DNA of 64,000 bases, taken from DATFRY01 sp035489015 (GTDB lineage: Bacteria; Myxococcota_A; Polyangia; Haliangiales; Haliangiaceae). Positions 8,083-17,403 of the stretch are shown in pieces; position 1 is the first letter of the stretch, and every line of letters starts with the position of its first letter. The stretch is taken from assembly GCA_035489015.1 (NCBI GenBank), contig DATHKR010000180.1:51097-115096 (forward strand), written 5' to 3'. The notes beneath the pieces are model-generated. The model saw only the letters and a list, made by a program, of their open reading frames with translations, was not told the origin of the DNA and ran no database searches. Made by a program: the position numbers and the translations under genes.

Positions 8083-11000
8083 TCAGGTCCCCGCCTCGAC
8101 GGTCATCTCGGTGGTCACGGCGGCCTGGTTCATCGGCAGGATCAGGGTGAAGCAGGCGCCCTGGCCGGGGCCCTCGCTGTGGGCCTTCAGGCTGCCGCCC
8201 AGCTCGGTCGCGAGGCAGGCGCTCGAGTGGAGGCCGAAGCCGTCGCTGTCCTGCTTGGTGGTGAAGCCCTGGGCGAAGATGGTGCTCAGGTGCTCGAGTG
8301 GGATGCCGATGCCGGTATCGGCCACGTCGATGGCGAAGCGGTCGCGGTCGGCGCGGCGGGTCCGCACCACGATGTGGCGGAGGTCGGCCGGCGGACCGCC
8401 CTCGACCGCCTCGCGCGCGTTGGCCATGAGGTTGAGGAGGATCTCGAGCACCCTGGCCCGGTCGATGCGGATGAGCGGCAGCTCGGCGTAGTCGGTCACC
8501 AGCGTCACGCCTGCCGCGTCGCAGCTGCCCCGCTGGCCGCGGATCGCGTCCTCGATGAGCTCGCGGAGCACGAGCAGCTCGGCCACGCCGGCGATCTGCG
8601 CGCGGGTCCGCTGCGAGCGGACGACCGCCTCGATCTGGGCGATGATCCGCTCCATCGTCTCGAGCTCGCCGATCGCCTCGACCTGATCCTCCTGCAGCGC
8701 CTCGGTGACCTTGGTCAGGAAGGCGGGGAGGTGCCTGGCGCGCTCGTCGACCGCCGCGGGCGCGTCGGGCCGGGGCGCCTGGCCCAGCATGGCCACGCCG
8801 CGGGCCAGGCTGACCAGCTTGGACTGGCGCAGCCCGGTCAGGACCACGCTGAGCGACACCCGGAGGCTGGTCAGCGAGTTGCCCAGGTTGTGCAGCACCG
8901 AGGCGGCCACCTGCGACATGCCGGCCCGGCGCGAGATCTCGATGAGCTGGCCCTGGATCCCGGCCAGCTTGGCCTCGGCATGGCGCGCCCCGGTCAGATC
9001 GCGCACCAGCCAGATCGACACCGTCTCGCCGTCCACGTCGGCCGTGGTCGCGTGCACCTCGATCGGCACCGCCGAGCCATCCTTGCGACGCGCCTGGTCG
9101 ACCGTCTTCGGGCCGGCGCCATCCCCCTTCGACGGACCGGTCCCGATCAGGCTGGCGTCGCGCCCGATCGCGTCGTCGTCCGAGTAGTGGAAGATGCGCT
9201 CGGCCGCCGCGTTCCAGCGCGAGATGCTGCCGTCCTGGCGGAACGCGATGATCCCGTCACCGACGTTGTCGACGATGGCGCGGCTGAAGGCCTCGCTCGA
9301 GCGCAGCGCGGCGGCGGCCGCTTCGATCTGCCGGGTGCGCTCATCGACCCGCGCCTCGAGCTCCTTCTCGCGCGCGTGCCAGCCGCGCGCCCGCAGGCGC
9401 TGGACCGCCCCGCCCAGCCCGATCGCGGCCAGCAGGGCCAGGCCGTAGGCCCACCAGGTCCGGTAGAAGTGCGGCTCCAGCTCGAACTGGATCGCGGCGC
9501 CGACCTGGTTCCACACCCCGTCGCTGTTGGCCGCGATCACCCGGAACCGGTAGGAGCCGGCCGGCAGGTTGGTGTAGAACGCGGACCGCCGGCTGCCCGC
9601 CTCCACCCACGCGGTCTCGAAGCCCTCCAGCATGTACTTGAAGCGGATGCGCTCGGAGGCGACCAGGCTGGTCGCGGTGTAGCCGAGCTCGAGGGTGCGA
9701 GTGCCGGCCGGCAGGACGATCGACGCGCCGATCCCGACCGCCTTCCCGCCGGCGCTGAACCGCTCGATGACGACGTCGGGCGGCCTCGGGTTGCCGTGCA
9801 GGCGGTCCGGCTGCACCCTCGCGGCGCCCTTCATGGTCGCGAACCAGAGCGAGCCATCCTGGGCCTTCCACCCGGCGTACTGCGACGAGCCGTTGCACTC
9901 GGTGCTGCCCATGCCGTCGGCGCGGGTGTAGGCGACCGAGGTGACCGAGCGGATCGCCCCGGCCAGGACGAGCTCGAGCTCGCGCCGGGGCACCCGGAAG
10001 ATGCCGCGGTTGCTGCTCATCCAGAAGTTTCCGCGGCCGTCCTCGAGGATGGCGTGGACGCGGTCATCGAACAGCCCGTCCGCGGTGGTCAGGTGGCTGA
10101 AGCGGTCGCCGACCATCCGGTTGAGCCCTCCGGTCCCGGTGCCGATCCAGACCGCGCCGGTCTCGTCCTCGTAGATCGAGTTGATGACGACGGACGACAG
10201 GCCGTCGGCCATGGTGTAGCGCCGGGCGAGCGCGCCGCCGCGCAGGACGTACAGGCCTCGCCCGCCGCCGACCATCAACCGGCCGTCGCGCAGCCGTCGC
10301 ATGACGTTGATCTGATCGTCGAGGCCGCCCTGGGCCCCGCCGTACGGGATCAGCCGATCCCCGTCGAGCCGGCAGACCAGCCCCTCCTGGCCGATCGTGC
10401 CCTTGGTGCCGACCCACAGCACGCCGCGCTCGTCCTCGGCGATGGCGGTCACCCGCGCGCGGCAGCGCGGCTCGTCCGACGCGATGATCACCATTCGATC
10501 GCCGTCCAGCCGGGCCAGCCCCCGGCGGCGGGTGCCGAACCACATCGTGCCGTCGCTGCGCCGGTAGATCGCCCGCACCGCGCCGTCGGACACGCCGCTC
10601 GCGGCTGCGACCGCGGTCACCGTGCCGTCGTGCAGCCAGTTGACCCCGCCGTTCTGCGTGCCGATCCAGATGCTGCCCGGCGAGTCGCCGTACACCGCCC
10701 AGACCTGATCGTCGGACAGCCCCTCGGCCCGGGTGAAGGGGGTGACCACGCCGTCGCTCAGGCGCTGCAGGCCGCCGCCGTCCGGCCCGAACCACAGGTT
10801 GCCCTCGCGGTCCTCGAAGGCGACGCGCACGATCGGCGACGACAGCCCCTCGCCAACCGAGTACGTGTCGATGACGCCATCTTGCAGGCGGCCGAGTCCG
10901 TTCTCGCTGCCCAGCCAGAGGGCGCCGCTCCGGTCGGCCCGGAGGCTGGTGATGAGGGTGGGTTTCCGGCCGCGGCGGTCCTCGAAGCGCGCGATCCGGC

Positions 11001-11775
11001 CGTCCAGGATCCGGTCGAGCCCGGCCGCCGAGCCGACCCAGATCGAGCCGTCCGCGGTCTCCTCGACCGAGGTGATCGAGTCGCTCGACAGCCCGTCGCG
11101 CGCGCCGAGCACCGCGATGCTGCCGTCGCGGCGCAGGTGATCGAGCCCGCCGCCGTTGGTGGCGATCCACAGCGAGCCGTCGCGGGCGCGGTGGATCGCG
11201 GAGACCCTGGGGCTGGACAGCTGGTCACCGGGCGCGCCGCGGTAGTGGCGCGTCACTCGCCCCTGGTCCGGCTGGAAGAAGAACAGCCCGCGGTCGGCGC
11301 TGGCCAGCCACACCCCGTCCGCCTCCGGCACGATGCCGGAGATCTCGTCGCTGGGCAGGCCTTGCTTCGTGCCGTAGCAGTCGAATCGACCGGCCTTCAG
11401 CCGCACGACCCCACCGTGCCAGCTGCCCATCCACAGCGCGCCGTCGGGACCCTCGACCAGTTCCGACAGCCATTCGTCGACGAGGCACGGGATCGTGTCC
11501 TTGTCGAACGAGGTGAAGGTGACGCCGTCGAAGCGGGCCAGCCCCTCCTCGGTGCCGATCCAGAGGTAGCCGTCGCGGGTCTGGGTGATCGCGAAGACCG
11601 AGCTCTGCGGCATGCCCTGCTCGGCGCCCCACGCCCGGTGCACGTACTGGGTGAGCGCCTTGCCCGGCTCGAGCGCGGCGGCCCGCGCGGGGACGCCAGC
11701 CAGCACCGCGGCGGCGGAGCAGAGAGCGACCGCAGCGGCACCACGACCGCCGTCGATCCTGCCGGGCCCGCGCAT
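8083..11775 (-). CDS. Reg_prop/Y_Y_Y periplasmic-sensor PAS histidine kinase
   Basis: A 1230-residue membrane sensor. After a signal peptide come many two-component-regulator propeller repeats (motif DGxLWIGT/GLARF, residues about 45-680), a Y_Y_Y domain near 705-760, one membrane span (about 773-795), a short coiled coil and a PAS domain (from about 825). The kinase core has phospho-acceptor His962 in VLHNLGN and ATPase boxes NLMANAREA, DTGIGIP and GFGLH. Unlike Bacteroides hybrid systems, no receiver or AraC output domain follows, so a separate response regulator is needed and none is adjacent. ATG 11775 is chosen because it starts the signal peptide. It is divergent from the CoA-ligase gene. 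Confidence 0.92.
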   Translation of the reverse strand: MRGPGRIDGGRGAAAVALCSAAAVLAGVPARAAALEPGKALTQYVHRAWGAEQGMPQSSVFAITQTRDGYLWIGTEEGLARFDGVTFTSFDKDTIPCLVDEWLSELVEGPDGALWMGSWHGGVVRLKAGRFDCYGTKQGLPSDEISGIVPEADGVWLASADRGLFFFQPDQGRVTRHYRGAPGDQLSSPRVSAIHRARDGSLWIATNGGGLDHLRRDGSIAVLGARDGLSSDSITSVEETADGSIWVGSAAGLDRILDGRIARFEDRRGRKPTLITSLRADRSGALWLGSENGLGRLQDGVIDTYSVGEGLSSPIVRVAFEDREGNLWFGPDGGGLQRLSDGVVTPFTRAEGLSDDQVWAVYGDSPGSIWIGTQNGGVNWLHDGTVTAVAAASGVSDGAVRAIYRRSDGTMWFGTRRRGLARLDGDRMVIIASDEPRCRARVTAIAEDERGVLWVGTKGTIGQEGLVCRLDGDRLIPYGGAQGGLDDQINVMRRLRDGRLMVGGGRGLYVLRGGALARRYTMADGLSSVVINSIYEDETGAVWIGTGTGGLNRMVGDRFSHLTTADGLFDDRVHAILEDGRGNFWMSSNRGIFRVPRRELELVLAGAIRSVTSVAYTRADGMGSTECNGSSQYAGWKAQDGSLWFATMKGAARVQPDRLHGNPRPPDVVIERFSAGGKAVGIGASIVLPAGTRTLELGYTATSLVASERIRFKYMLEGFETAWVEAGSRRSAFYTNLPAGSYRFRVIAANSDGVWNQVGAAIQFELEPHFYRTWWAYGLALLAAIGLGGAVQRLRARGWHAREKELEARVDERTRQIEAAAAALRSSEAFSRAIVDNVGDGIIAFRQDGSISRWNAAAERIFHYSDDDAIGRDASLIGTGPSKGDGAGPKTVDQARRKDGSAVPIEVHATTADVDGETVSIWLVRDLTGARHAEAKLAGIQGQLIEISRRAGMSQVAASVLHNLGNSLTSLRVSLSVVLTGLRQSKLVSLARGVAMLGQAPRPDAPAAVDERARHLPAFLTKVTEALQEDQVEAIGELETMERIIAQIEAVVRSQRTRAQIAGVAELLVLRELIEDAIRGQRGSCDAAGVTLVTDYAELPLIRIDRARVLEILLNLMANAREAVEGGPPADLRHIVVRTRRADRDRFAIDVADTGIGIPLEHLSTIFAQGFTTKQDSDGFGLHSSACLATELGGSLKAHSEGPGQGACFTLILPMNQAAVTTEMTVEAGT

Positions 11776-11917
11776 CTGGGCATGCAATCGACCCAGCCCA
11801 CCCGAACTTGAGAGATGAACCACCGAGGGGTGATCGCGGCGCGCCCGGCGATGATCTGGCCGCGGTCCCATGCGCTTCGGGCACCTCGACGGGGGCCTTC
11901 GATGCGAAAATGGAGCG

Positions 11918-13459
11918 GTGAAGGCCGCCGATCTCCCGGTCCGCTACAACGCCGTCGACGTCCTCGAGCGAAACCTGCGCGAGCGCGCCGACAAGGTCGC
12001 GCTGGTCAGCGAGGCTCGCACACTCACATTTGCCGACATGGTCGCCGAGGTGGACCGGGTCGGGCATGCCCTGGCGGGGTTGGGGGTCCGACGCGGCGAC
12101 ACGGTCGCCATCCTGGCCCTCGACTCGGCCGAGTGGGTCGCGACCTACTTCGCGGTCATCAAGCTGGGCGGCATCGCGGCCAGCTTCAACACCCTGCTCA
12201 CCGCCGCCGAGTTCGAGTTCATGCTGAACGACTGCGGCGCGCGCGTCGTGGTGGTGGACGGCTCTCTGCTCGCCACCGTCGAGTCGATCCGCTCGCGGCT
12301 GGAGTGGCTCGAGCACGTGGTGGTGATCGGCGGGACCGGTCACGCCCACCACGACTACGCGCGGCTGGTCGCGGCGGCGCCGGGGACGCCGCTGGTCGCG
12401 GTCCGCACCCACCGCGACGATACCTGCTGCCTCAATTACTCGAGCGGCACCACCGGCGAGCCGAAGGGCATTCTCCACGCCCACAAGGACCTGCCGCTCA
12501 CCGCCGAGCTGGTCGGCGTGCGCACCCTCGGGCTCCGCGCCGACGACCGCACCTTCGCGGTCGCCAAGCTGTTCTTCACCTTCGGCACCGGCGGCAACCT
12601 CATCTTCCCGTTCTGGGCGGGGGCGAGCATCGTCGTGTACCCGGGCTCGCCGCGCCAGGCCCGGAACGTGCTGGCGGTGATCGATCGCTTCCAGCCGACC
12701 GTGTTCTACACCGCGCCGACCGGCTACGCGTCGATGCTGGCCGAGAGCGCGATGGCGCGCGATTGGAACCTGTCGTCGCTGCGCCTGTGCGTCTCCGCCG
12801 GTGAGTCACTGCCGGCGCCGATCTGGCAGCGCTGGAAGCAGGCGACCGGCCTCGAGATCATCGACGGGATCGGCTCGACCGAGAACTACCACATCTTCAT
12901 CTCCAACCGCCCCGGCGACGTCAGGGCCGGCTCCAGCGGGCGACCGGTCGACGGCTACGAGGTGCGGATCGCCGACGAGGCCGGCGGCGACGTGGCGCCC
13001 GGCCAGGTCGGCAACCTCATGGTCCGCGGCGAGACCGCCGCGCTGTTCTACCTCCACCAGTACGGCCGCTCGCAGCGCACGTTCCAGGGCGAGTGGCTCG
13101 ACACCGGCGACAAGTACTCGGTCGACCAGGACGGCTACTACTGGCACGCCGGACGCTCCGACGACATGCTCAAGGTCGGCGGCATCTGGGTGTCGCCGGT
13201 CGAGGTCGAGAGCTGCCTCCTGGCCCACGCCGACGTCGTCGAGTGCGCGGTGATCGGCCACGCCGACCTCGACGGGCTGGTCAAGCCCAAGGCGTTCGTG
13301 GTGCTCGGGGTCGACGCCAGCCGCGAGCGCGTCTCCGAGCGCCTGGTCGAGCACTGCGCCGCCCGCATGGCGACGTACAAGCGACCCCGCTGGATCGAGG
13401 TGGTCGTCGAGCTGCCGAAGACCGCGACCGGCAAGGTGCAGCGCTTCCGCCTGCGCTGA
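11918..13459 (+). CDS. Benzoate-CoA ligase family acyl-CoA synthetase
   Basis: A 513-residue AMP-forming ligase of the ANL superfamily. It has the phosphate-binding loop YSSGTTGEPKG, the adenine motif near DGIGSTE, the hinge DTGDKY and a C-terminal catalytic Lys in PKTATGKVQR. The opening (PVRYNAVDVLERNL) resembles benzoate-CoA ligases, so an aromatic or 2-oxo acid substrate is plausible, but fatty acids cannot be excluded. The GTG at 11918 best matches the family N-terminus; an ATG at 11870 would add 16 unconserved residues. No other catabolic genes are near, so the pathway is unclear. It is divergent from the sensor kinase. Confidence 0.85.
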   Translation: MKAADLPVRYNAVDVLERNLRERADKVALVSEARTLTFADMVAEVDRVGHALAGLGVRRGDTVAILALDSAEWVATYFAVIKLGGIAASFNTLLTAAEFEFMLNDCGARVVVVDGSLLATVESIRSRLEWLEHVVVIGGTGHAHHDYARLVAAAPGTPLVAVRTHRDDTCCLNYSSGTTGEPKGILHAHKDLPLTAELVGVRTLGLRADDRTFAVAKLFFTFGTGGNLIFPFWAGASIVVYPGSPRQARNVLAVIDRFQPTVFYTAPTGYASMLAESAMARDWNLSSLRLCVSAGESLPAPIWQRWKQATGLEIIDGIGSTENYHIFISNRPGDVRAGSSGRPVDGYEVRIADEAGGDVAPGQVGNLMVRGETAALFYLHQYGRSQRTFQGEWLDTGDKYSVDQDGYYWHAGRSDDMLKVGGIWVSPVEVESCLLAHADVVECAVIGHADLDGLVKPKAFVVLGVDASRERVSERLVEHCAARMATYKRPRWIEVVVELPKTATGKVQRFRLR

Positions 13460-13526
13460 CCGGACCGGCCGCGGGGGGCCTGGCCGCCTTGCGCCCGGGC
13501 AGGCGCGCCCGCATGCTAGCGGCCCT

Positions 13527-15062
13527 ATGAGCAAGGGGCCGAAAGAAGGCAACAAGGACGTGGAGAAGGACAAGGAGGGCCGCATCGCGACCCGCGCCGA
13601 GTCGTATCCCGACTGGTACCAGGACGTCATCCGCGAGGCGGAGCTGGCCGAGCCGGCCAAGGTCGTCAAGGGCTGCATGGTGATCAAGCCGTACGGCTAC
13701 GCCATCTGGGAGAAGATCCAGCGCGAGCTCGACGGCCGGTTCAAGGACACCGGCCACCAGAACGCCTACTTCCCGCTGCTCATCCCGCAGAGCTTCATCA
13801 CGCGCGAGGCCGAGCATGTCGAGGGCTTCGCCCCGGAGCTGGCGGTCGTCACCCACGCCGGCGGCGAGGCGCTCGAGGAGCCGTACGTGGTGCGGCCGAC
13901 CAGCGAGACGATCATCGGGCACTTCTTCTCGAAGTGGATCGGCAGCCACCGCGACCTGCCGCTCCTCATCAACCAGTGGGCCAACGTGATGCGCTGGGAG
14001 AAGCGCACGCGCATGTTCCTCCGCACGACCGAGTTCCTGTGGCAGGAGGGGCACACGGCGCACGCCAACCACGAGGAGAGCCTGGCCGAGACGATCCGCA
14101 TGCTGAACGTCTACGGCGACTTCTCCGACCAGGTCCTGGCCATGCCGGTGGTGCGCGGCATCAAGACCGAGAGCGAGAAGTTCGCCGGCGCGCTGCAGAG
14201 CTTCTGCATCGAGGGCTACATGCAGGACGGCAAGGCGCTCCAGGCCGGCACCAGCCACGACCTGGGTCAGAACTTCGGCAAGGCGTTCGACGTCAAGTTC
14301 CAGAACGAGCGGGGCGAGTCGGAGTACGTGTGGCAGACCTCGTGGGGCGTGTCGACCCGGCTCATCGGCGGGCTCATCATGAGCCACTCCGACGACCAGG
14401 GGCTGGTCCTGCCGCCGCTGGTCGCGCCGATCCACGCCGTCATCGTGCCGATCTACCGCAACGACGCCGAGAAGGCGCAGGTGATGGAGGCGGCCGCGCG
14501 GGTCAAGGCCCAGCTGGCCGACATCGACCTCGGCCCGCCCCGCTCGCGCTACCGCGACTTCGTCGAGGTGGTGATCGACGACCGCGACCTCAGGCCGGGC
14601 GCCAAGTACTACCACTGGGAGCGGCGCGGGGTGCCGGTCAGGATCGAGCTGGGCCCGCGCGACGTGGCCAAGAGCCAGGTGGTGGCCAAGATGCGGATCG
14701 ACAGCGAGGCCGGGCGCGGCAAGGAGTTCGTGGCCGAGTCCGACTTCGTCGCGACCTTCCGCGACCGTCTGCTGCGCTATCAGGGCGAGCTTCACCGCCT
14801 GGCCCGCGAGCGGCGCGACGGCGCGGCGATCACGCTCGATTCGTGGAGCGACTTCGAGGCCGCGTTCACCGGCGAGAAGAGCACGTTCGCCTGGTGCCAC
14901 TGGGATGGGACCCGCGAGACCGAGGCCGCCATCAAGGAGGCGACCCAGGCGACGATCCGCTGCGTCCCGCTCGATGGTCAGGGACCGGCCGCGGAGCCGG
15001 GCACCTGCATCAAGAGCGGGAAGCCGTCGCCGCGGCGCGTCCTGATGGCCAAGGCGTACTGA
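13527..15062 (+). CDS. proS: Prolyl-tRNA synthetase, archaeal/eukaryotic type
   Basis: A 511-residue class II synthetase charging tRNA-Pro. It has class II motif 2 (MRWEKRTRMFLRTTEFLWQE), the proline-site sequence VRPTSETI, an anticodon-binding domain, and the C-terminal extension ending in a conserved Tyr. The length of about 500, the lack of the INS editing insertion and the Tyr end are characteristic of the short archaeal/eukaryotic type also found in Thermus and some deltaproteobacteria. It is preceded 8 bases upstream by TGCTAG, a possible -10. It is followed closely by a convergent universal stress protein gene. It is probably the housekeeping enzyme, but a second copy elsewhere cannot be ruled out. 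Confidence 0.95.
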   Translation: MSKGPKEGNKDVEKDKEGRIATRAESYPDWYQDVIREAELAEPAKVVKGCMVIKPYGYAIWEKIQRELDGRFKDTGHQNAYFPLLIPQSFITREAEHVEGFAPELAVVTHAGGEALEEPYVVRPTSETIIGHFFSKWIGSHRDLPLLINQWANVMRWEKRTRMFLRTTEFLWQEGHTAHANHEESLAETIRMLNVYGDFSDQVLAMPVVRGIKTESEKFAGALQSFCIEGYMQDGKALQAGTSHDLGQNFGKAFDVKFQNERGESEYVWQTSWGVSTRLIGGLIMSHSDDQGLVLPPLVAPIHAVIVPIYRNDAEKAQVMEAAARVKAQLADIDLGPPRSRYRDFVEVVIDDRDLRPGAKYYHWERRGVPVRIELGPRDVAKSQVVAKMRIDSEAGRGKEFVAESDFVATFRDRLLRYQGELHRLARERRDGAAITLDSWSDFEAAFTGEKSTFAWCHWDGTRETEAAIKEATQATIRCVPLDGQGPAAEPGTCIKSGKPSPRRVLMAKAY

Positions 15063-15071
15063 GCGGGGCGA

Positions 15072-15602
15072 TCACGACGGCTCGGCCTCGTCCGGCCGGG
15101 CCGCCGGCGTGTCCACCCGGATGGTCAGCACCGGGCAGGGCGCCCGCCGGATCACCTGCTCGGCGACGCTGCCGCGCACGCGGTCGGCGAGGCCGCCGTG
15201 GCCGTGGGTGCCCATCACGATGAGGTCGTAGCCCCCGTCGCGCGCCGCGCGCAGGATGACGTCGGCCGGCTCGCCGCACTCGACGCGGCCGCGCGGCCCG
15301 GCGACGCCGCGATCCTCGAGGTCCGCCATCACCGCGGCGAGCGCCTCGGCCGCCTCGGACTCGGCCAGCTCGACCACGGTCATGCCCGCGCTGGCGGCCA
15401 GCGCCTCGAGGGCGAGCGGGTGGGCCAGCGGCCAGACGTGGAGGACGTCGATCGACCCGCGGGAGGGGCGGGCCATCGCCGCGGCGTGGGATAGCGCCGC
15501 CAGCGAGCAGACCGAGAAGTCGACCGGGACCAGGATGCGACTGCCTCGCGCCCTCGACCGGCCGGTCTGGTCACTCCGCTTGTCGAGCCCGTCGCCGATC
15601 AT
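15072..15602 (-). CDS. Universal stress protein UspA family
   Basis: A 176-residue single Usp domain. Strand 1 is SRILVPVDFS, and the ATP-binding signature is MGTHGHGG-9-GSVAEQVIRRAPCPVLTI, so the ATP-binding subtype is expected. ATG 15602 is chosen because TGGAG lies 8 bases upstream and a sigma-54-like promoter lies at 15647-15662; an ATG at 15722 would overlap that promoter. Usp proteins help cells survive starvation and stress. It lies next to an NtrC-type activator and may be its target (inference). Confidence 0.9.
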   Translation of the reverse strand: MIGDGLDKRSDQTGRSRARGSRILVPVDFSVCSLAALSHAAAMARPSRGSIDVLHVWPLAHPLALEALAASAGMTVVELAESEAAEALAAVMADLEDRGVAGPRGRVECGEPADVILRAARDGGYDLIVMGTHGHGGLADRVRGSVAEQVIRRAPCPVLTIRVDTPAARPDEAEPS

Positions 15603-15646
15603 CCTCGATCTCCAGTTCAGCCGGCGCGTGCCGCGGAGATCAAGGC

Positions 15647-15662
15647 AGCAAGGCGCGTTCCA
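15647..15662 (-). promoter_or_regulatory. Sigma-54-type promoter for the usp gene
   Basis: On the minus strand the sequence reads TGGAACG-CGCC-TTGCT, against the sigma-54 consensus TGGCACG-N4-TTGCW: 6 of 7 in the -24 box and 5 of 5 in the -12 box, with exact spacing. The predicted start falls near 15635, giving a leader of about 33 bases containing the RBS of the stress protein gene starting at 15602. Confidence 0.6.
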
Positions 15663-15767
15663 CGGCGGATCGGCCTGCACCGGCCCGTCCAGCGAAACCG
15701 GTGCGGCGCGGTCGATCGGCACCGCAACGCTTGCGCACCGGATCGCCCGCGTGGGGGCGGCCCCGCG

Positions 15768-17177
15768 TCACTCCTCGGGCGGATCGTCGTCGGACACGCG
15801 CCCGTTGCGCGGCCGCGGATCGCCCGAGTACTCGCGCAGCCGGTACTGGATCTTTCGCGGCGAGATGCCCAGCATCTCCGCTGCCCGCGAGGTCGACCCA
15901 CCGGTGTGCTCGAGCGTGCGGAGGATGGCGTAGCGCTCGAGCTCGGCCAGGGTCGAGCCAGGCACCGGCGGCAGCCCGTCGCGCGAGGCGGCCGCGCCGG
16001 CCACCACCGACGGGGCCAGGTCGTTCTCGAGGATCTCGTCGCCGCGGCAGACCACCACCGCGCGCTCGATCGCGTTCTCCAGCTCTCGGACGTTGCCGGG
16101 CCAGCCGTAGCGGGTGATGCGCTCGAGCGCGTCGTCGCTGAACGACGCCACCCGCTTGCCGTCGGCGGCGGCGTACTTGCGCAGGAAGTGCATGGCCAGG
16201 ATCGGGATGTCGGTCGGTCGGAAGCGGAGCGGCGGCACCTCGACGCTGACCACGTTCAGCCGGTAGAACAGGTCCTCGCGGAACAGGCCGTCCTTGACCC
16301 GCTGCATGAGGTCGCGGTTGGTGGCGGCCACGATGCGCACGTCGACCTTGATCGTCTGGTTGCCGCCGACCCGCTCGAACTCGCGCTCCTGCAGGAAGCG
16401 GAGCAGCTTGACCTGGACCGAGGCGGAGATCTCGCCGATCTCGTCGAGGAACAGGGTCCCGCCGTCGGCCTGCTGGAAGCGGCCGTCGCGCCGGACCGAC
16501 GCACCGGTGAACGAGCCGCGCTCGTGGCCGAAAAGCTCGCTCTCGAGCAGGCTCTCGGCCAGCGCCGCGCAGTGGAGCTTCACGAACGGCCCCGACGCGC
16601 GCGGCGAGTGCTCGTGGATGGCGGCGGCGATGAGCTCCTTGCCGGTCCCGCTCTCCCCGGTGATGAGCACCGAAGCGCGCGAGGCGGCGACCTGGAGCAC
16701 GGTCTCGAACACCTTCTGCATCGGCGGGCTGGTGCCGACGATGTTCTGGACGCTGAATCGCTCCGACAGCCGCGCGCGCAGCACCCCTGCCTCGCGGCGG
16801 AGCCGGCGGCGCTCGAGCGCCCGCTCGATGACGATGACCAGCTCCTCGACGTTGATCGGCTTGGTCAGGTAGTCGGCCGCGCCCTGGCGCATCGCGGCGA
16901 CCGCGGTGTCGACCGCGCCGTGCGCGGTCATGACCACCGCGGCGGTCTCCGGATCGATGTCGCGCGCCTTGCGCACCAGGTCGAGACCGTCCATGCCCGG
17001 CATGCGCAGGTCGGTCAGCAGGAGATCGGGGCCGAAGTCCTCCAGCTTGGGCAGCGCCTTGAACCCGTCGGCCGCGGTCTCGACTGCATAGCCCTCGTCG
17101 CGCAGGAGGTCGGCGAGAGCGGTCCTTGCGTTGGCCTCGTCGTCCACAATCAGGATGCGGCCGCGCGGGCCCGCCAT
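15768..17177 (-). CDS. NtrC-family sigma-54-dependent response regulator
   Basis: A 469-residue activator. The N-terminal receiver has VDDE and phospho-acceptor Asp56 (LLLTDLRMP). The central AAA+ domain has Walker A GESGTGKE, the sigma-54 contact loop written GSFTGA rather than GAFTGA (a common variant), and Walker B GTLFLDEIG. The C-terminal Fis-type helix-turn-helix is SRAAEMLGISPRKIQYRL. ATG 17177 is chosen because GAGGAG lies 7 bases upstream; the in-frame start at 17204 lacks this. No partner kinase is adjacent. Its position between two usp genes, with sigma-54-like promoter matches on both sides, suggests it controls them and perhaps itself. Confidence 0.95.
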   Translation of the reverse strand: MAGPRGRILIVDDEANARTALADLLRDEGYAVETAADGFKALPKLEDFGPDLLLTDLRMPGMDGLDLVRKARDIDPETAAVVMTAHGAVDTAVAAMRQGAADYLTKPINVEELVIVIERALERRRLRREAGVLRARLSERFSVQNIVGTSPPMQKVFETVLQVAASRASVLITGESGTGKELIAAAIHEHSPRASGPFVKLHCAALAESLLESELFGHERGSFTGASVRRDGRFQQADGGTLFLDEIGEISASVQVKLLRFLQEREFERVGGNQTIKVDVRIVAATNRDLMQRVKDGLFREDLFYRLNVVSVEVPPLRFRPTDIPILAMHFLRKYAAADGKRVASFSDDALERITRYGWPGNVRELENAIERAVVVCRGDEILENDLAPSVVAGAAASRDGLPPVPGSTLAELERYAILRTLEHTGGSTSRAAEMLGISPRKIQYRLREYSGDPRPRNGRVSDDDPPEE

Positions 17178-17229
17178 GTCGTCGCTCCTCTGCTCCAGGT
17201 CCACCGCGAGGTCGAGGGGACGGAAGACC

Positions 17230-17244
17230 TGGCGCAGATTCTGC
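17230..17244 (+). promoter_or_regulatory. Weak sigma-54-like match upstream of the second usp gene
   Basis: TGGCGCA-GATT-CTGC keeps the invariant GG and GC with correct spacing but has three mismatches to TGGCACG-N4-TTGC. It lies 160 bases before the usp start at 17404, which is rather far. A conventional promoter close to the gene is equally possible. Confidence 0.25.
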
Positions 17245-17313
17245 GGGTTGCTGATCTGCTTCGCAAGTCGTGCGCGCGATCAGTCGATCGGCCGACACCC
17301 CCGCCAGGCTCCA

Positions 17314-17329
17314 AGCATTGGACATGCCA
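17314..17329 (-). promoter_or_regulatory. Sigma-54-like promoter for the NtrC-type regulator
   Basis: The minus strand reads TGGCATG-TCCA-ATGCT, with two mismatches to TGGCACG-N4-TTGCW and exact spacing. The predicted start near 17303 leaves a leader of about 125 bases before the regulator ATG at 17177. This would make the regulator autoregulated. Confidence 0.45.
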
Positions 17330-17403
17330 CGGGTGCTGGCGCGCGACATCGATGGCGCGGGGCGGTACGTTCACCGAGCGTCCATACACCGCCGAGGAAC
17401 CCG

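Noticed and set aside
8179..11811. A 1210-residue open frame antisense to the Reg_prop kinase
   Set aside because: In GC-rich DNA the complementary frame of a long gene often stays open. It has no signal, domain or sensible composition and is a shadow of the kinase gene.
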